Positions 37,272 to 40,863 of a stretch of DNA of 40,863 nt are shown here, one piece after another (within the stretch, counting starts at the first letter, position 1; the number at the start of each line of letters is the position of its first letter). The translations under genes were made by a program, and so were the position numbers. The notes beneath the pieces were generated by a model. The model was not told where the DNA came from. It worked only from the letters and a program-made list of their open reading frames with translations, and did no database searches. Origin of the DNA: DATGEP01 sp035310125 (GTDB taxonomy: Bacteria > Chloroflexota > Ktedonobacteria > Ktedonobacterales > JADMIN01); the NCBI GenBank assembly GCA_035310125.1, contig DATGEP010000391.1, positions 1 through 40,863 of the forward strand, read 5' to 3'.

Positions 37272-38966
37272 GTGGCGAGCACCTCCACTCAGGCAACCGA
37301 AACCACCTCCACGGCTGCTGGCGAGCGTAACCTCAACAGCGCCCGCCGCCTCATCCTGCCCTCCGCCCTCCGCGTTAGAACAAGCTCCGCTTCGGGCGCA
37401 GCCTGCGTCGCCCTCGCCATCCTTGCCCTCTGCGTCTTCTTCCACACCTACCGCCTCAGCCTCTCGCCCGGCTGGGACCCACAGGAAGGCTACAACCTCG
37501 ATATCGCCTGGAATCTCGCCCACGGCCGGCTCCGGATGTTCGCCCTCACTTCCGCGTTCGCACAGCATCCGCCGCTGTTCTACCTCCAGCTTGTCCTCTC
37601 CATTCGCATTTTCGGCTACAGTATCATCGCCGTGCGTGCGCTCGCCGCCGTCTACGCCGTCCTGACCTGCGCCACCATCCTTACCATAGGCCGGCGTATC
37701 ATTGGCTGGGGACCAGCCCTCTGGGCGGGCTTCGTCTTCACCGTCGCCCCGATTGCCCTCGCCAACACGCGCTGGGGCTACACCTATGCCCAGCTCGAAT
37801 TCGCCGGTATGCTGTGCCTCGGCGCCGCGTGGCGCTACACCCAAACGCATGACCGCCGCTGGCTCATCGCCGCCGCTCTCCTCGCTGGCATCGCGGCCTT
37901 CAGCGACTACGAGGGCATCGCGTGGGTATGCTTCGTCGCGCTGCTCGCCCTGCGCCGGGGCTGGCGTGAAAGCGCCCTCGCCGCTGGCGCTGGTCTTGGC
38001 GTGCTTGCGGCCGGTCTGTTCGTCTGCTTGCTCAGCGCGCCCAGCGTCTTTTTCACCGACTTCGGCGACACATTTGGACGAGCCGCAGGCGGCAACCTTT
38101 TGGTGCGCATCATCGAGCTACTCGTCAACTATTACCGCTTCCTCTCGCTCGATGTCTGGGTATTGCTTGGCGTCGTCGGTCTCTTTCTCATCGCTGACAG
38201 CAAAGCCCGTGGCTTCTTGCTCGCCGCTTTCGCCGTCCTGGCCGTCGTAATCCTCACCGTTCGCGACATCGGCACGACGTTTCACACTGCCGTGCCACTG
38301 CTGCCGCTGCTCGCGCTCGGTGCGGGCGTCGCGCTTGATCGCGCCCTGCGCACGCTCTATGGCTGGATCATCCGCTGGCTCGCGCCGCTGCTGCGCCCCA
38401 ACCTCACCGATGTCACCGCGCTCCAGCCGCCGTACACCGCCGCGCCGCGCCTGGCGAAGCTCGCCGCCACCGCCGCCGTCTTCCTCGCCATCGTCTCGCC
38501 CACTGGCCTCGCGCTGGCTTCAGATGTCGCTGGCCTCCACGGCACCCTCAACACACATCAGGATGCTCTGCTCGCCACGCCCGCCGACGCGAGCGCCACG
38601 ATTGCCTACGTGCTTGCCCATGCCCGCTCCGGTGACCTCGTCCTCGCCTCACCTACCATCGCCTGGGCCTTCGATAGCCCCGCCAACGCACCCGACCTCA
38701 GAGGCGCCGATCTCCTGCAAACGCTGGCCCAGTCCGGCCAGAGCGCCTCATTCTATCCCGCCAGCCTCCCCGCCACGCGCTGGTCCTATAACGTCGCGCT
38801 CACCTCCGCGCGCTACGTTGTCGTGGACAATCTTCTGCGCCAGCTTGCCGCGCCGGGTCAGATAGATGCCCTCGCCCCCGCGCTGCGGCAAGTCCAGCAC
38901 TGGCCCTCCGTCTTCTCAAGTGGTCAGTATACCGTCTACGAACGTCCTGATCCTCCCTCTTGGTAG
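37272..38966 (+). CDS. Polytopic GT-C glycosyltransferase (GT39/PMT_2-like)
   Basis: A 564-aa membrane protein with about ten to twelve transmembrane segments. After the first helix, the periplasmic loop GWDPQEGYNLDIAWNLAHGRLR carries the acidic residue expected for GT-C catalysis, followed by HPPLFYLQLVLSIRIFG, the typical PMT_2/ArnT-like loop and helix. Such enzymes use polyprenyl-phosphate sugars to modify lipids, proteins or polysaccharide outside the membrane; donor and acceptor are unknown. The C-terminal ~150 residues form a soluble exterior domain ending in SGQYTVYERPD. The GTG at 37272 fits AAAGG upstream and the promoter at 37228. It lies upstream of a second membrane glycosyltransferase, suggesting a shared envelope function. 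Confidence 0.82.
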   Translation: MASTSTQATETTSTAAGERNLNSARRLILPSALRVRTSSASGAACVALAILALCVFFHTYRLSLSPGWDPQEGYNLDIAWNLAHGRLRMFALTSAFAQHPPLFYLQLVLSIRIFGYSIIAVRALAAVYAVLTCATILTIGRRIIGWGPALWAGFVFTVAPIALANTRWGYTYAQLEFAGMLCLGAAWRYTQTHDRRWLIAAALLAGIAAFSDYEGIAWVCFVALLALRRGWRESALAAGAGLGVLAAGLFVCLLSAPSVFFTDFGDTFGRAAGGNLLVRIIELLVNYYRFLSLDVWVLLGVVGLFLIADSKARGFLLAAFAVLAVVILTVRDIGTTFHTAVPLLPLLALGAGVALDRALRTLYGWIIRWLAPLLRPNLTDVTALQPPYTAAPRLAKLAATAAVFLAIVSPTGLALASDVAGLHGTLNTHQDALLATPADASATIAYVLAHARSGDLVLASPTIAWAFDSPANAPDLRGADLLQTLAQSGQSASFYPASLPATRWSYNVALTSARYVVVDNLLRQLAAPGQIDALAPALRQVQHWPSVFSSGQYTVYERPDPPSW

Positions 38967-39045
38967 GCCGCCGATATTGCCTTGGCGCTACGTCAGGCTT
39001 ATACTGGGCCTCAACTGCCACAGTGTATGAAGAAAGAGACGTGAG

Positions 39046-40863
39046 ATGTCACCAGACGCGGGACAGAGAGCATCAGATGCCGGTATCACGGTTGCCTCTA
39101 CCGCGAAAGATGGCGCCCTCGCGCTTTCTACACGTGCGCGCCTGGCGTTGATTGCCGCTGGCGCGCTGCTGATTGCCGCTGGCTTCTGGCTCTGGACACT
39201 GTGGCACGCCCTCAAGCTCCATCAAGGCCAGTACGACTTTTCCCAGTATTACGCCGCGGGCTATGCGCTCCGGCACAATCCTCACGCCGACATCTACTCG
39301 CGTTTGGTCCTCAGCACGAGTGGCATCGCGGCGCACGTGCTCGCCCCCATTCCCGTTCCCTACCCCTACCCGCCGCTCTCCGCCATCCTCTTTGCGCCCC
39401 TGACGCTTGCATCGTTTCCCACGGCGGCAACGCTCTTTCTGGTTGTCAACGTGGGCCTCTGGCTCACCTGCGCGCTCTTGATCGCAAGCGAGATACGCCA
39501 CCAGCTCGGCACGTCGCTCGCCGCATCCACAGCGACACGTGTTACGCCGCCCCGCCGCGTCTGGGCGCGGATCATTGCTGACCCAACCTCCCTGGTCGCG
39601 CTGGCACTCTCCGCTCTGCTCCTGTTCGTCTCGCGACCCGCCGCGCAAACGTTGGAAGTTGGTCAAATCAACTTCGCCGTCCTGCTGCCGCTGGCGGCAA
39701 TTCCCTGGCTGTCACGACATCGTCACGAGCGCTGGGTAGGTATCGCCATCGCCGTCGCGGCGATGCTCAAGGTCACTCCCGTGCTCCTGCTCGCGTACCT
39801 CGTCGTGCGCCGCCGGTGGGAGGCGCTTGGCGCCGCGCTAGCCGCCCTCGTCGTGCTGGCGGTCGCCAGTATCGCGGTGGTCGGCCCGGACGTCTTCTTC
39901 CAGGCGCCCCTTGCGATCTTACGGATTGGTGGCGCGGACACGACGCTGCACACCAACGAGTCTATGCTTGGACCGGCAATCAACGCAGTGGCCACAGCCA
40001 TACCAGCCGCCATGACCGCCGCGCGCGTCATCCAATATGTGCTGCTGGCCGCGCTCGCTACTGGCATCGGATGGCTCATACGCTCCATCAGCGCACGCCC
40101 TGGACGCGACGTGCCCATGCAGCAGACAGCCACAACAGAATCGCTCGCCTATGCGGTGGCGCTTCCGGCGGTCGTGCTGCTGTCACCGGTGGCATGGGCG
40201 CACCATTATGTCTGGCTCGCGCCAGCCGCGGCTATTGTGCTCGCGGTTGCGCTCCGCGCGTGGGCCGAGGCCGTGGCGCCACACCACCGGCGCGCGCTTC
40301 TGGTGCTCGTGGCGGCGGGAATCGCCTGCGTGCTGGTCAACATGGCGCTCCCGAAGGGCTGGGATACCGATCCGACGGTGCCCGGACTGCTGTTCGGGCT
40401 GCCGCTGCGTCCCTGGCTGCAAGAGCTGCGACCCCTCGGCGGACTCCTGGTGGTCGCCCTCGCGGCCACCCTGCTACTGCGGACCCGCGCCACGACCACT
40501 CCAGCACGGAAGGCTTCATGGATACGACCGCACGCAACCAGCGAGCTCCCGGCGCCTCTCCCGGCCAGCCAGTGGCGGAGCGCGGTGTCGCAGTCGCGAG
40601 AAATAAATACCGCGATGGCGGGGCCAGCCACCACCCTGGAGTCGAGCAACACCATCGCGAGCCGTCTGGGCGCTCGTGGCCGCGTGATCCTCGTGATGAC
40701 CGCCAGCGCGTTGCTCCTCGCTGGTTTCGCCGGATGGCTCTTCATCCTCGTGAAAGCCATCGAGACACGCGCCGGTCGCTTTGACTTCTCCGGCTACTAC
40801 GCCGCCGCCCGCGCCCTGCGTCTCGATCCGCACGCCAACATCTACTCTCCCGCCGTCATCGCC
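39046..40863 (+). CDS. GT87 (DUF2029)-like membrane glycosyltransferase, partial, with internal duplication
   Basis: The frame opened by ATG 39046 (upstream GAGACGTGAG) has no stop before the window ends: at least 606 codons. Unit 1 (residues ~32-490) is a polytopic protein with the DUF2029/GT87 pattern YDFSQYYAAGYALRHNPHAD in the first exterior loop, PYPYPPLSAILFAPL, and QINFAVLLPLA, as in mycobacterial alpha-mannosyltransferases that use polyprenyl-phosphate mannose. At residues ~546-606 a second start of the same fold appears in frame: a hydrophobic helix, then FDFSGYYAAARALRLDPHAN. Either this is a tandem fusion protein, or a second gene begins at an internal codon (ATG 40615 is a candidate) and the first gene's stop has been lost or shifted. 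The region 40501-40620 is the unclear joint. Confidence 0.78.
   Translation, partial: MSPDAGQRASDAGITVASTAKDGALALSTRARLALIAAGALLIAAGFWLWTLWHALKLHQGQYDFSQYYAAGYALRHNPHADIYSRLVLSTSGIAAHVLAPIPVPYPYPPLSAILFAPLTLASFPTAATLFLVVNVGLWLTCALLIASEIRHQLGTSLAASTATRVTPPRRVWARIIADPTSLVALALSALLLFVSRPAAQTLEVGQINFAVLLPLAAIPWLSRHRHERWVGIAIAVAAMLKVTPVLLLAYLVVRRRWEALGAALAALVVLAVASIAVVGPDVFFQAPLAILRIGGADTTLHTNESMLGPAINAVATAIPAAMTAARVIQYVLLAALATGIGWLIRSISARPGRDVPMQQTATTESLAYAVALPAVVLLSPVAWAHHYVWLAPAAAIVLAVALRAWAEAVAPHHRRALLVLVAAGIACVLVNMALPKGWDTDPTVPGLLFGLPLRPWLQELRPLGGLLVVALAATLLLRTRATTTPARKASWIRPHATSELPAPLPASQWRSAVSQSREINTAMAGPATTLESSNTIASRLGARGRVILVMTASALLLAGFAGWLFILVKAIETRAGRFDFSGYYAAARALRLDPHANIYSPAVIA

Overview
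This is a high-GC bacterial chromosome segment. Most genes are housekeeping and run in short, tightly packed operons with GTG/ATG starts. Several traits suggest a Gram-positive-like lineage, most plausibly Chloroflexota (Ktedonobacteria-like): the gene order aroQ-pepQ-efp-accB-xseA-xseB, a T-box leader in front of serS, a Thermus-like Arg32 EF-P, many proteins with one N-terminal anchor and an exposed domain, and REP-like GC-rich palindromes. The phylum is inferred from remembered family resemblance, not from a search.

Layout. 1-1937: about 1.9 kb without a convincing intact gene. It holds a possibly frameshifted small ORF (546-917), five copies of a 15-bp repeat (1390-1668) and GC-rich palindromic repeats. 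1938-4626: NAD synthetase overlapping an FHA-PrsW fusion protein. 4839-6272: type I glutamine synthetase. 6411-9088: EamA transporter overlapping a shikimate kinase/3-dehydroquinate synthase fusion. 9192-14499: aroQ, pepQ, efp, an accB-like gene whose product lacks the biotinylated lysine, xseA, xseB, and a divergent PAP2 protein. 14611-16245 (minus): serS with a complete T-box leader. 16372-18173 (plus): an Old Yellow Enzyme and a stand-alone receiver protein. 18401-26245 (minus): PcrA/UvrD helicase, a membrane-anchored extracellular protein, a UbiA prenyltransferase, a bacterial translin-family protein and a TPR protein. 26624-26863: a small Cys-rich DUF6788-like protein, followed by a perfect 40-bp palindrome. 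26962-31951 (minus): a small acidic protein, and an HSP90-like ATPase separated by 3 nt from a 723-aa TPR-like protein. 32198-36935 (plus): glutaredoxin-like protein, UbiD decarboxylase, membrane-anchored beta-propeller, ECF sigma factor and alpha/beta hydrolase. 36904-37065 (minus): an unlisted 53-aa membrane protein. 37272-40863 (plus): two polytopic GT-C-like glycosyltransferases; the second runs off the window and carries a second N-terminal unit in the same frame.

How genes work together. AroKB and AroQ supply three steps of the shikimate pathway. UbiA and UbiD are the kinds of enzyme used in menaquinone (futalosine) synthesis, although they are not adjacent here. XseA and XseB form exonuclease VII. 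The HSP90-like/TPR pair is the best candidate for an uncharacterised system. The Lys-less BCCP-like protein, with no accC beside it, and the translin homologue are the other items most worth follow-up.

Promoters: many start sites are preceded by an extended -10 (TGn-TAnnnT) with a weak -35, and a few have near-consensus -35/-10 pairs, such as the translin promoter at 24852-24880. All promoter calls are by eye.
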